NCBI GenBank assembly: GCA_026724425.1
Contig: JAIUCV010000116.1
Span: forward strand, 2,232,001-2,296,000
Direction of reading: 5' to 3'
DNA: 64,000 nucleotides
Origin: Erythrophleum ivorense
Lineage: Eukaryota; Streptophyta; Magnoliopsida; Fabales; Fabaceae
Below, piece after piece: positions 45,474 to 56,417 of the stretch. The position numbers and the translations under genes are program-made. The number at the start of each line of letters is the position of its first letter. Position 1 is the stretch's first letter. Below the pieces are notes generated by a model. It did no database searches, was not told the DNA's origin, and saw only the letters and a program-made list of their open reading frames with translations.

Positions 45474-45506
45474 TGGATGGAGCTTATGCAAACTTCAATG
45501 GGCTAG
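45474..45506 (+). pseudogene. MDN1: Probable last midasin exon with stop codon
   Basis: Codons TGG ATG GAG CTT ATG CAA and five more, ending in TAG (45504-45506), give WMELMQTSMG. Plant midasins end LLRQWFELMQ, and the previous exon ends LLRQ, so this fits as the last exon. The acceptor would be CAA instead of CAG. Short match, so only moderate confidence. Confidence 0.5.
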
Positions 45507-45615
45507 ATTGGTTGAAGACTTGGCTACATCTTGCAGGATCCATTTTTTTAATTAGTAAGAATGCAGATATCTCCTGCTTTATGGCATAGGGAAAAATGGA
45601 AAGGGTTATTATGTT

Positions 45616-45955
45616 TGTTAAGATATGCCTCATTAGCTATCAACATGTGGTTGTTGTTTATTTTAGGAATTAGTTGCATTTCAAAAAATAAAATTGATAA
45701 AGTTTGTTTTTGTCAAAGTTTGTTTCCTAATATTTAGCCATTTAGTTTCTAATTTAGTGGGATGTTAGTAGTTAGCCTGTACTTGCTGATTTAGTGGGAT
45801 TTTAGCATATTTTTCTATTTATTTTAATCATGATTTGATGTATTTAAATACTCAATGGTAGACTCAATAAATATCATTCTCTGAAAATATTTTTCTCTGC
45901 TCTTTCTTCACACCTTCTTTGAGAGTTTTATTTCTAAAACCAATAAACTGGTATT
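45616..45955 (+). repeat. 5' LTR of copia D
   Basis: Starts TGTTAAGATATGCCTCATTA and ends ACCAATA. It matches 56418-56747 closely. Confidence 0.92.
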
Positions 45956-45958
45956 AGA

Positions 45959-45970
45959 GCTTTGTTATCT
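45959..45970 (+). other. Primer-binding site of copia D
   Basis: TGGTATTAGAGC, one transition away from the initiator Met-tRNA complement, three bases after the LTR. Confidence 0.85.
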
Positions 45971-45991
45971 TGTGGGACCTGTATTATACAA

Positions 45992-46970
45992 AATGCAAAC
46001 CACCATGCAAGCTGAACCCTCTTTTACTACTATACCCCCTCCATTTTTCGATGGCTTAAATTATCATATTTGGGCAATGAGAATGGAAGCTTTTCTAGAT
46101 GCCAATGACCTATGGGAAGCTGTTGAGGAGGATTATGAGATTCTGTCTTTGCCAGAGAATCCTACTGTAGCTCAACTACGAAGTCACAAAGAGAAGAAGT
46201 AGAGGAAGTCAAAAACTAAGTCTTGTTTGTTCTCTGCTATTTCTCTAACAATCTTTATGAGAATTATGACCCTAAAGACAGCTAAGGAGATCTGGAATTA
46301 TCTCAAGAAAGAGTATGAAGGAGATAAGAAGATCAGAGGAATGAAGATGCTGAATCTTGTAAGGGAATTCAAAATGCAGAAGATGAAGGAATCTGAAACT
46401 ATTCAAGAGTATTCAGATAAACTTCTAGGAATTGCAAATAAAGTGAGGTTGTTGGGAGGAGACTTTGCTGATTCCAGGATAGTGCAGCTGCTGGTAACCA
46501 TTCTTGAAAGGTTTGAGATAACTATTTTAGTGTTGAAGAACTTAAAAGATTTATCGACCATCACTTTGGTAGAACTTTTAAGTGCCTTGTAAGCACAAGA
46601 ACAAAGAAGGCATATGAGGTAGGAAGGGTCTGTTGAGGGAGCATTGCAAGCCAAGGTATAGGTCAGTCAAAGTTATAAAAGAAAGAAGAAAGGAAAGAAG
46701 GAGGACAACGGTAGTTCTGATAAGAAAGAGGGAGACAGCAACAAGAATAACTTTCCTCCTTGTGAACACTGTAGGAAGAAGGGTCATCCACCATTCAAAT
46801 GTTGGAAGAGACCAAATGTGATGTGCAACAAATGCAAACAATTGGGGTATATTGCTAAAATATGCAAAAACAAATCTCAACAAGTGACAGAAGCTTATGT
46901 TTCAGATCAACAGGAAGAGCAATTATTCACTGCAAGGTGTTTTTCAGTCACAACGTCAAGTGAAATCTAG
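45992..46970 (+). pseudogene. copia D gag remnant
   Basis: Reads MQTTMQAEPSFTTIPPPFFD, LNYHIWAMRMEAFLDANDLW, AVEEDYEI and later KEIWNYLKKEYEGDKKIRGM, IQEYSDKLLGIANKVRLLG: a DUF4219/UBN2-type gag. A TAG at 46201-46203 breaks the first half and a TAA the second. Two zinc knuckles follow, CEHCRKKGHPPFKC (46761-46802) and CNKCKQLGYIAKIC (about 46825-46866; the His of the second is Tyr). Confidence 0.88.
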
Positions 46971-47905
46971 TAAGTAGACAGTGGTTGCACTAGTCATATG
47001 ACTAGCAATCAAGAGTTATTTATTGATCTAGAAAAGGTAGAAGGCTCTAAAGCAAAGATAGGTAATGGAGATTACATGAAGATTAAAGGCAGAGGCACCA
47101 TTGCATTGCAAACTCCTTCAGGTATAAAGAAGATTTCAGATGTTCTTTTTATTCCTGAGGTATATCAAAACTTACTTAGTGTTGGCCAATTGATGGTAAT
47201 GGTTTTGAGGTGTCATTTAAAGATAAAATGTGCTAGATCAGTGATGCTCATGGTCAATTATTGTTTAAAGTCAAAATGACAAAATAGATGTCTTCCCTTA
47301 GATTTGACTGATATTGATCAAAGAGTTCATGTTGTAATTAGTGATGAAACAGAGCTTTGGAACAAAAGGTTAGGCCATTGCAATGAGTATGTTTTATAGG
47401 ATCTTAGCAAGAAAGATTTGGTGCAATGAGTACCCCCATTGGAATGTCTCAAATCAATATGTAAAACCTGTCAATATGGGAAACAAACTAGGCTGCCATT
47501 CACTCAATCAGTTTGGAGAGCAACTAAAAAACTATAGCTGATCCACACTGATCTTTGTGGGCCTATGTTTGAGCCATCTTTGAATGGAAGTCTCTATTAT
47601 ATAGCTTTTATTGATGATTTGACTAGAATGTGTTGGATTTATTTCTTGAGATTCAAAACTAAAGTTGCAGGACTGTTTTGGAATTTTAAGGCGTGGATTG
47701 AAAATCAAAATGATTTCAAGATTCAAACCATTAGATCAGATAATGGGATTGAATATACATCAAATCAATTCACTAAGTTTTGTCAAGAACCTGGAATCGA
47801 GCATCAATTAATAGCTCCTTACACTCCTCAGCAAAATGGAGTGAGTGAAAGAAAGAATAGAACTATTATAGAGATGTCTCGCTGCATGTTTCATGAGAAG
47901 GATTT
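46971..47905 (+). pseudogene. copia D protease and first part of integrase
   Basis: After two stops the protease motif VDSGCTSHMTS (from 46974) keeps the catalytic D-S-G. LIPEVYQNLLSVGQL-type text follows, then ELWNKRLGHCNEY and the C-x2-C in CKTCQYGKQTRLPF. The integrase core has LIHTDLCGPM, FIDDLTRMCWIYFL, IRSDNGIEYTSNQF and TPQQNGVSERKNRTIIEM. It is cut after MFHEKD by the gypsy insertion. Confidence 0.9.
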
Positions 47906-48755
47906 TGTTTGCCAATCGGCTTACATTGTAAGTGCACGGGCTGTGACAAAGTAGTATAAAAAGATTATCGTTCCCATGAATATTGGAGTTGAATTTAGTT
48001 AATCATTAAACTTATGCTTTAAACTAGGTTGAGCAGAACAATCGTTTATCGAAGTTGAGTGTAAAAATGACTTTGCAAATTAATTTATAAAGGGAGTTAA
48101 GAGATCTTTTTTTACTTCAAGTATACAAGGAGCTTAGGATTATTTCTCCCCCTTGCATTTCATAGCACAAGAACAATTTCCTCTCACAAAAATGGCTAAC
48201 AATTATATATGCTAGTCTGAGGATCAAATACTACTTGAAAAAGCTTTCTTAAGTCAAGAACAAGTGTTTAATTCTATTAGTTGCTCAATCTCTTTCACAA
48301 CTAAATAAATCCTAATTTTAAGCTCAAACCCAAATATGACTATACAAGATTAGTGAGTGTATCTCTACCTCACCAATAAAACCATCCATTCAATACATAA
48401 ATGTCAAGTTCTTGCATGATTTAACTCAAGTTCAATACTCAAGCTAGCTCTCTCAAGCATCACTCAAGCCAACAAACAACTAATTGGTGGCCAGTCAACC
48501 AGAAGCAGTAAGAATGGAGTAAAGTCAACACATATATGTCATTAATCAATGGAAGTGGAGGAGAATCAAGTGTCAATCCATACAAGGGTTTAAAATAATC
48601 TTAGAACAAATGTCTAGCTACTCACTATCAGCCACAAGCTTACAAAACACTAAGAAATTGAAGCCATAGCAGAACATAAGAGAAGGAGAAGGAGAGGATG
48701 AGAAAAACTGATGGAAAGTGCTTCAAATATCTCTAAAACTTCAATCCTTGGTTGA
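47906..48755 (-). repeat. Partial 3' LTR of the nested gypsy element
   Basis: Aligns with 53114-53965 almost base by base (GCACGGGCTGTGACAAAGTA versus GCACGGGTCGTGACAAAGTA). Similarity stops just after TTCAATCCTTGG, which marks the deletion junction. Confidence 0.88.
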
Positions 48756-48951
48756 TTGGCCACTAATTAGTTGGTATCATGAAAGAACCACTTCAATTGA
48801 TGTTGTTTTAGATTAGGGGGAACCACTCTACACACTAGATAATTAACAATATCCACATACCAAGGATCTATAGTATGCTGAACATTCAACAGTTGTTCAT
48901 CAGGGAATGCCTCCTTAATGTTTTAGGAAAATTCTGGTTGAACTTCGGTAT
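48756..48951 (-). pseudogene. Tail of gypsy pol after RNase H, cut by deletion
   Basis: The minus strand continues VADHLSRL, EAFPDEQLLNVQHT, DPWYVDIVNYLV, and a KKFLHD-like KWFFHD, i.e. the linker before the H-H-C-C integrase zinc finger in Athila-type elements. It ends near 48756 where the LTR remnant begins. Confidence 0.7.
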
Positions 48952-49494
48952 TCAACCGAGAAAGATGATCAGCCACTTGATTTTTGCACCCTTTCTATCT
49001 ACAATCTCTAAATCAAACTCTTGCAGCAAAAGCACCCATCTAATTAACCTGACCTTAAAATCTTTCTTGTTAACTAGGTATTTTAAAGCTGAATGATCAG
49101 TGAATACTGTCATTTTAGATCCCACAATATATGCCCTAAACTTATCACAAGCAAATACCATAACTAATATCTCCTTCTCTGTAATGGTGTAATTCTCTTG
49201 GGCTTCATCTTTTTTCTGACCTAAGACGGCTCCAACAGCGTAATCACTTGCATCACACATGATAATGAATGGCAAGCTCCAATTAGGTGCGGTCATAACA
49301 GGTACAAAGACAAGTCTTCTTTTTAATTCTTCAAATGCTTGCAAGTAGGCATCATTGAGCTTAAACTCAACATCTTTTTCAAGCAATCTACACAAAGGCT
49401 TAGTAATTTTAGAGAAGTCTTTGATAAAGCGGCGGTAAAAATCGGCATGGCCAAGGAAACTCCTCACACCTTTAACAGAAGTAGGTGGGGATAG
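48952..49494 (-). pseudogene. gypsy RNase H remnant (and end of RT)
   Basis: An open frame from 49467 reads MRSFLGHADFYRRFIKDFSK (RT connection), then RNase H with CDASDYAVGAVLGQ, the ITEKEILVMVFACDKF stretch and FTDHSALKYLVNKKD. The catalytic Asp and Glu positions are present. The frame ends near KIKWLIIFLG because of a shift out of the usual NQVADHLSRL. Confidence 0.88.
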
Positions 49495-50193
49495 TTATTC
49501 AATGATAGACACTTTAGCCTTATCCACTTCCAATCCCTTTTTAGATACTCTATAGCTTAGCACAATGCCTTCTTGTGCCATAAAATGACATTTCTCCGAA
49601 TTAAGCACTAAATTAGTTTCTTCACAATGTTGCAACATAACATCTAAATCATGGAGACACTCATCAAATGAATCACCAAATATTGAAAAATCATCCATAA
49701 AAACCTCTATAGATTTCTCAATCACGTCAGAAAATATAGAGATCATGTATATTTGAAATGTTGTCAGTGCATTACATAAGTCAAATGGCATCCTTCTAAA
49801 TGCGAAAGTACCATAGGGACATGTGAAGGTCATTTTCTCTTAGTCTTCTGGGGCAGCAATTGCAATTTGGTTGTACCCTGAATGACCATCCAAAAAATAG
49901 AAAAATTCCTTCCCAGCTAGTCTATCTAGCATCTAATCAATAAAAGGCAAAGGAAAATGGTCTTTTTGGGTTGCAGCATTCGGTTTGCGATAATCCATAC
50001 AAACCCTCTATCCAATCACTGTGCGGGTGGGGATGAGCTCATTCTGAGTGTTAACCACTACAGTCATGCCTCCCTTTTTGGGAACACATTGAACTGAGCT
50101 CACCCAAGAGCTATCTAAGATAGGGTATATGATACCCGCATCTAACCATTTAAGAACTTCCTTTTTCACTACTTCTTTCATATTGGGATTCAA
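49495..50193 (-). pseudogene. gypsy reverse transcriptase remnant
   Basis: Starts MNPNMKEVVKKEVLKWLDAG, has VSSVQCVPKKGG, then TAG for Trp before RVCMDYRKPN, TAG for Gln in FIDQMLDRL, TAA for Gln before EKMTFTCPYGTFAFRRMPF. The catalytic FMDD stands at 49701-49690, followed by FSIFGDSFDECLHDL. These are Athila/Tat RT signatures. At least four stops inactivate it. Confidence 0.9.
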
Positions 50194-50630
50194 TCTTCAT
50201 TGGTGCTCTATAGAAGGCTGATGGTTATCTTCCAAAAAGATCTTGTGCATGCAAATTGAAGGAATGATACCTTTGATATCCATTATATTCCATCCCATCA
50301 CCTTCTTATGTTTCTTCAACACTTTTAAGAGCTTTAACTCTTGCTCCATGGCTAAATTAGCAACAATGATGACCGGTAAAGTATTAGACTCTCCCAAGAA
50401 GACATATTTTAGATGTGCTAGGAATGTCTTTAACTCCAATTTAGGTAGCTCGATAATGAAGGGTTTTAGGGGAGGTCTATCAGCTAAAGTCAAGTCTAGA
50501 GCTTCAAATTTTACTCTAGAGGGAGGAATGACTAGAGTTACACTCACTATAGTTGTGCATTCTTCCTCTCCCTTCTCATCTTGTTCAATCGCATAGGAGG
50601 TGCTTCACATTTGCCTTCTATCATAGACTA
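50194..50630 (-). pseudogene. gypsy pol segment between protease and RT
   Basis: A 116-codon frame (50547-50197) reads LPKLELKTFLAHLKYVFLGE, LPVIIVANLAMEQELKLLKV and VMGWNIMDIKGI: the usual stretch before RT in Athila-type pol (LPxHLxYVFLG, IGWTIADIKGI). Confidence 0.8.
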
Positions 50631-51221
50631 TTAAAATTCATAGTAAATTAGATAGTCGATCATATCTAGATAGAAACAGTGTTCCGGCGCATCTGGCAAT
50701 TTGAGAGCTTTGAACATGTTGAATGTCACTTGCTCTTCACCAACTCTCATGGTGATGTCTCCTTTTTCCACATCAATGAGGGCTTTACTTGTAGCCAAGA
50801 AGGGTCTCCCGAGAATAATGGGAATCTCTTGGTCAGCTTCACAATCAAGAACAATAAAATTAGCTAGAAGGATAAATTTATCTACTTTTATTAAGACATC
50901 CTCAACTATTCCAGGAGGATACACCAAGCTTCTATCAGCAAGTTGTAAAGTAACCGTGGTGGGCCTAGCTTCACCCAACTGCAACTTCTTGAAAATGGAT
51001 AGGGGCATTAAATTAATGCTGGCACCTAAGTCACATAATGCTCTAACCATGAAAGTTGTGCCGATGTGACATGGAATGGTAAAACTTCCAGGATCTCCCT
51101 TCTTTTGCAGTAATTCCTTAATGAGATCTGAGCTACTTTTTGTCAATGCCACCGCTTTATGTTCTTGAAATCTTCTTTTTCTGGATAGTGCATCTTTCAT
51201 GAATTTTGCATATTTGGACAT
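50631..51221 (-). pseudogene. gypsy aspartic protease
   Basis: Open for 196 codons. It carries GDPGSFTIPCHIG, ALCDLGASINLMPLSIF with the catalytic Asp near 51032 (D-L-G-A-S is normal for this lineage), and PIILGRPFLATSKALIDVEKG. The frame ends at TGA or TAG beyond EF. In isolation it looks undamaged, but the polyprotein around it is broken. Confidence 0.88.
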
Positions 51222-51274
51222 CTATTCCAAGGCTTCCAGAAGAGGGATATTGATATGCAATTGCTTAAAGGTAT

Positions 51275-52919
51275 CTAAGAACTTCTTATATTGAGTATCT
51301 TCAGTCTGCTTCTTGAATCATCTAGGGGAGGGTAATGGTGGAATCTAAGTCTTGGTTGCATTTTCTTCCCTTCACTCCTCTTTTCTTCCCTATTCTCATG
51401 CTCCTTATCATCCACCCTTAGTTCTTCTGCACCATCCTCCTTAGAAGAAGAGGTCCCTTCATCTTCTACCTCAAGGGGCATCATGTTAGGCTTAGAAGCA
51501 TTTGACAAAACTTTACCACTCCTCAAGGTAATGGCCTTGTACTCATCTTTGGCTTCCCTTATAAGATTGGGAATGGTATCACTAGGGAGATTTCCTCTTG
51601 ACATAGCATTCATTTGGGAGGCTAGTTGTCCCACTTGCACTTTCAAGTTCTTAATAGCTGTGTCATGCAAAGAGAAAGTGGCCTTTGTTTCAACCCTCTG
51701 AATTTCTTGATTAGCTAGTATTTGAGCTAACATTTTCTCTATCTTGGACTTTTCTTTTTTAATAAGGATTTGTCTTGATGGCACCTGAAATTCGGGAGGT
51801 TAAGCAGGCCTTGCACTTGATGAAGAAGCTTGATTCAATTTTAGACCTTGACTCCATGAAAAGTTTGGGTAATTCCACCACCTCGGATTATATGTTTGAG
51901 AATAAGGATTGTTTTGTTGACTACGTTGAGCAATGTTCATGTAATTCATAGACTTTAATGTGTAATGACATTGTTCAGATGAGTGCCCCTCTCCACAATG
52001 ATCACAAACAGTAGAGGATGGTTGTACTGCATGAATTCCCATGGGGTTGGGTTTCTTCATTTGAAGTTCCAAGTTGTCAAACCTTCTATTCATAGCTTCA
52101 AGTTGTGCTGCAATATCATTAGATGGGCTAGAGGATTGTCTTCTTCTTTGAGATGATCTTCTCTCGGACGCATATTGCATGGTGTTAGAGGCCATCTCAT
52201 CATATAGATTATAAAGCTCATTCACTTTCATCTTCCCAATTCTACCACTAGAGGCATTATCTAGCATTCTTTTTGCATCCTCATCAAGACCATTCCAAAA
52301 AGCTTCTATTAATACATATGTTTTCTGTTCATGGTTGGGGCATATTCTACACAACTCTTTAAATCTTTCCTACGCTTCATAAAACAGCTCTCCAGGTTGC
52401 TGCTCAAAATTCAAGATTTCTCCTTTCATGGTTGCTTTCCAGCCTCGAGGAATAAATCTTGCCTTGAATCTGGCCACTAAATCTTCCCATGTGCCAATAT
52501 CCTGGAAGAGAGTTGAGCCGTACTTTAGCTTTATCTTTCAAAGTCATAGGAAACAACCTTAATCTTAATGCATCCTTGGACACTCCATTCTATTTGAAGG
52601 ATTCACTCACCTCAATAAACTTGCTAAGGTGTACATTGGGATCCTCATTATAATTGCCACCAAACAATCCATTCATCTGCAACATTTGAAGCATAACTTG
52701 TTTAACCTCAAAGTTTCTAGCTTAAATATCTGGCATCCGAATACTAAAGTGATAACTTTGTGCCTCTTGGTTGAGGAAGTCATCTAATGTATAAAGATCA
52801 TTTTCGTCCATGTCAACCATATTAGGTTGTGGAGGCACTTCTAGCTCTGGATTGGCTCTTGCAAAAATATCTTCTATATCTAAAAGGATTTTAAGACCGT
52901 CTGGATGTAACCCTTGCAT
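51275..52919 (-). pseudogene. gypsy gag remnant
   Basis: From 52919 the minus strand reads MQGLHPDGLKILLDIEDIFA and DLYTLDDFLNQ, then broken frames. 52354-51800 is open with the Athila-type AFWNGLDEDAKRMLDNASSG, the zinc knuckle CDHCGEGHSSEQC and NNPYSQTYNPRWWNYPNFSW. 51784-51275 continues with a coiled-coil-like stretch and an acidic segment before the protease. Several stops separate the three blocks. Confidence 0.88.
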
Positions 52920-53086
52920 GTGCGAGGAAGGTACCTACAAAGAAAACACTCCAAATAAGTATCAAACTAACTACAGAAAATTAAAAATGCAAATTAACTT
53001 ATTAAAACTATCTACAATTTCTGATACAAGCTCAATCATAATTTACTAACACTGATTTAATGATAAAGTAGAGAAATTTCAACTTT

Positions 53087-53107
53087 CAATTCCCAGCAAC
53101 GGCACCA
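53087..53107 (-). other. Primer-binding site of the nested gypsy element (tRNA-Asp type)
   Basis: The minus strand reads TGGTGCCGTTGCTGGGAATT next to the LTR. It is close to TGGCGCCGTTGCCGGGGAT used by Athila/Tat elements with tRNA-Asp. Confidence 0.8.
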
Positions 53108-53113
53108 AAAACT

Positions 53114-54435
53114 TATTCGTCAATCGGCTTACACCACAAGTGCACGGGTCGTGACAAAGTAGTATAAAAAGATTATCGTTCCCACAAGGATTGGAGTTGA
53201 ATTTAGTTAATTATTAAACTTATGTTTTAAACTAGGTTGAGCAAAACAATCGTTTATCGAAGTTGAGTGTAAAAATGACTTTGCAAATTAATTTATAAAA
53301 GGAGTTAAGAGATCCTTTTTTACTTCAAGCATACAGGAGACCTAGGATTATTTCTTCCCTTTGCATTTCATAGCCCAAGAACAATCTCCTCTCACAAAAA
53401 TGACCAACAACTATATATGCTAGTCTGGGGATCAAATACTACTTGAAAAAGCTTTCTCAAGTCAAGAGCAAGTGTTTAATTCTATTAGTTGCTCAATCTC
53501 TCTCATAACCAAATAAATCCTAATTTTAAGCTCAGACCCAAATATTACTACACAAGGTTAGTGAGTGTATCTCTACCTCACCAACAAAACCATCCATTCA
53601 ATACATAAATTTCAAATTCTTACATGATTTAACTCAAGTTCAGTATTCAAGCTAGCTCTCTCAAGCATCACTCAAGCCAACAAACAACTAATTGGTGGCC
53701 AATCAACCAGAAATAGTAAGAATGGAGTAAAATCAACACATATATGTCATTAATCAATGGAAGTGGAGGAGAATCAAGTGTCAATCCATACAAGGGTTCA
53801 AAATAATCCTAAAACAAATGTCTAGCTACTCATAATCAGCCACAAGCTTACAAAACACCAGGAAGTTAAAACCATAGCAGAATACAAGAGAATGAGAAGG
53901 AGAGGATCAGAAAAATCGATGGAAAGCACTTCAAATTTCTCTAAAACTTCAATCCTTGGCTCCAACCACTTCTCTAAACTCTAAACCCTAGCACACTAGC
54001 TCCCCAAGCTACCCAAAATGTGGGATATATGAAGTCCTAAAGTCTGTCAAGCCTCAAAATGCAGTGTTTCAGTAAACCATAGTTTGCCACGACCAACATA
54101 TTCTTCGCCGCGGTGAAATGGCCTCAAGTTCTCACCAACATCTCTGTTCAACAATTAGCCACAGCGAATTTGGCAAAACTTCTAGCATATGAATTCCAAT
54201 AATTAACTTTAAAATTCAATAGTATCTGGAAAAATATGAAGCTGTAAATGTACCAAAATATCCTAAATTAAGATTGAAATTTACATAATTAAACTAAAAG
54301 TGAGTCAGTTAAGTTTAGCTATAAAAAATGCACATTTTCCTATTTTGATTATAATTTATATACAAAAATACACCAAAAGGTATGGACAGCTCAAGGAAAA
54401 TGTGCTGAAAAGGCATGAATTTAGAGATGTTATCA
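53114..54435 (-). repeat. 5' LTR of the nested gypsy element
   Basis: 1,322 bp, starting TGATAACATCTC on the minus strand. It has the conserved end block with TCCTTGTGGGAACGAT and CCCGTGCACTTGTGG. Confidence 0.88.
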
Positions 54436-54760
54436 ATCTTCCCATGAAGTTTTAGGCTGAAGCAGCTAATACAGCTGTATTTTTACAAAACAGGTTGCCT
54501 ACGAAAGCATTGCAAGGGAAAATGCCATTTGAAGCCTGGTATGGTTACAAGCCAATTTTAAAGAGCTTGAAAGTGTTTGGTTGTATCTGTTATACTCTTG
54601 TGCCATAGGTGAAGAGAGACAAACTTGACAAGAGAGCTGATATGGGCATCTTTGTAGGCTACATCAGTGTCTCTAAAGCTTATAAAGTATTTCTTCCACA
54701 ATCTGGAAAAATAGTGACCGGCAAAGATGTTCAATTTGCAAAACAAGAAAAGTAGCATTG
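54436..54760 (+). pseudogene. copia D integrase, second part
   Basis: Continues after the gypsy insert: LPMKF, TAG for Trp, AEAANTAVFLQNRLPTKAL, FEAWYGYKP, LKVFGCICYTLVP, then TAG and KRDKLDKRADMGIFVGY. It links directly to the integrase part that ends at 47905. Confidence 0.88.
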
Positions 54761-54869
54761 GGAAGAAAAACAGAGTATACTAAATAGCAAATCATCATCA
54801 CTAATAGCTTCACCATTAAATGAGACTATCGATGATCTTCCAGTTAGAGGTACAAGACTATTATCTTAT

Positions 54870-55715
54870 GTATATCATAGATGTAATGTGTCTGTAGTAG
54901 AGCCTAAACATTTTACAGATGCAATAAAGGATCCAAAGTGGATTGATGCTATGCAAGAGGAGCTAAATATGATTAAGAAGAATCAAACTTGGGTTTTGGT
55001 TGATAGACCAGAATATAAGAAAGTCAAAGGAGTGAGATGGGTGTTCAAGACAAAGTTGAATGCTGATGGCTCCATTAACAAATACAAAGCAAGGTTGGTG
55101 GTCAAAGGCTATGCACAAGTGTATGGAGAAGATTTCACAGATACTTTTGCACTTGTTGCACGACTAGACACCATCAGATTAATACTTGCAATTGCAGCTC
55201 AAAAAGGATGGATAGTATGGCAACTTAATGTAAAGTTAGCCTTTCTCAATGGTTACTTAGAGGAGGAGATTTTTGTAGAACAACTACAAGGTTTTGCTAT
55301 TCAAAGGCAAATGGACAATGTCTACTTATTAAAGAAAGCCTTGTATGGGTTGAAGCAGGCTCCTAGAGCCTAGTATAGTAGAATAGATGAGCATTTGCAA
55401 AGCCTTGGATTCACAAGAAGCTTAAATGAATCAACCTTGTACATCACATACTCATATGTTGATTTATTGATTGTCTCTTTATATGTTGATGATCTCTTGG
55501 TGATAGGAAGCAATGTTAAGCAGGTTGATTTATTCAAGCAAGAAATGCATCAACTCTTTGAAATGACAGATCTTAGAGCTATGGCCTATTTTCTAGGCAT
55601 AGAGATAAAACAAGATCAACAAGGAATTTTTATCAATCAGAAGAGATATGCAAAAGAAATTCTGATCAAATTTGTCATGGAAGGATGTAAAACTATTGCT
55701 TCTCCAATGAATTAA
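54870..55715 (+). pseudogene. copia D reverse transcriptase
   Basis: 54888-55373 is open: MQEELNMIKKNQTWVLVDRP, RWVFKTKLNADGSINKYKAR, LVVKGYAQVYGEDF and QLNVKLAFLNGYLEEEIFVE, ending LKQAPRA, then TAG for Trp. 55395-55715 is open with the catalytic YVDD at 55482-55493 and YFLGIEIKQDQQGIFINQKR. Only a few single-base stops separate it from an intact domain, so this is among the better preserved copia RTs here. Confidence 0.92.
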
Positions 55716-55724
55716 AAGGAGAAG

Positions 55725-56404
55725 TTGAGTAAGAATGATGCTACAAAGAAGACTGAAGAGGGCATTTACAGAAGTCTTGTTGGCTGTCTCATGTATTTGA
55801 CTACAACAAGACCTGATATCTTCTATGCTGTAAGTGTTCTTTCAAGATTTTTGCATTGTGCTATAGTGAATCATTACAAGGCTGCAAAGAGAGTCCTAAG
55901 ATATATTAAAGGAACTCTTGATTATGGTATTAGGTAATTAGAAGGTTATTCTAACTTAGATTGGGGAGGATCTTTGGATATTTGAAGAGCACTTCAGGAT
56001 ACTGTTTTACTTTAAATTCTGAGGTATTTTCTTGGAGTTCAAAGAAGTAAGAAGTGGTAGCTCAATCAACTGTAGAAGCAGAATTCATAACAGCAAATGC
56101 ATCAGTCAAGCAAGCTCTTTGGCTAAGGAAGTTACTGATTGATTTATAGTTTATGTAGCAGGAAAGCACTCCAATTTATGTGGACAATCAAGCAGCCATT
56201 GCAATATCCAAAAATCTAGTTTTCTATGGCAAAACAAAGCATTTTTATATCAAGTTATATTTTATCAGAGAAGTTCAACAAAATGGTGAAGTCACACTGA
56301 CTTATTGCAGAAACTTTGATCAAGTGGCTGATATTTTTACTAAAACTTTACTGAGAGACAAGTTTGAAGCACTAAGGATGAAGCTAGGCATGTGTAGCTA
56401 CTGA
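55725..56404 (+). pseudogene. copia D RNase H
   Basis: Reads YRSLVGCLMYLTTTRPDIFY, AAKRVLRYIKGTLDYGIR, then TAA. Broken middle with STSGYCFTLNSEVFSWSSKK in mixed frames, then AEFITANA and VDNQAAIAISKNLVFYGKTK, FDQVADIFTKTLLRDKF, stop at 56402. A purine tract GGAGGAGA precedes the 3' LTR. Confidence 0.88.
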
Positions 56405-56417
56405 TGCAAGGAGGAGA

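Larger units (their letters stand above)
33426..45506 (+). pseudogene. MDN1: Midasin (MDN1/REA1) 3' gene end, decayed and split by transposons
   Basis: Midasin is a giant AAA+ ATPase (about 5,400 residues) that releases assembly factors from pre-60S ribosomes in the nucleus. Only the C-terminal portion is here. Exons I read: 33426-33644, 33739-33897, 34275-34580, 37001-37152, 37384-37550, 37636-37809 continued at 42484-44051, 44156-44439, 44554-44733, 44834-44932, 45012-45140 and probably 45474-45506. Most borders are GT-AG. The order (helical region, long acidic linker, MIDAS domain, short tail) is that of midasin. In-frame stops, several frameshifts, one lost donor and one lost acceptor show that this copy is a pseudogene. 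Insertions are a solo LTR (34594-36929), copia C inside an exon, and copia D after the stop. The gene is essential, so a working copy should exist elsewhere. Confidence 0.88.
47906..54435 (-). mobile_element. Athila/Tat-type Ty3/gypsy element nested in copia D, internally deleted
   Basis: On the minus strand: 5' LTR 54435-53114 starting TGATAACATCTC, primer site 53107-53087, gag, protease, RT, RNase H, then the remnant of the 3' LTR (about 48755-47906). The integrase and roughly the first 500 bp of the 3' LTR are missing, as if deleted. The copia flanks are ATTTT (47902-47906) and ATCTT (54436-54440), one mismatch, and the copia integrase reading frame (HEKD ... LPMKF) can be followed across. 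This gives the order of events: copia D first, this element later. Confidence 0.9.

Noticed and set aside
49834..51784. Plus-strand ORFs of 60-122 codons at 50243, 50679, 50701 and 51483
   Set aside because: They are antisense shadows of the minus-strand gypsy pol and gag frames.
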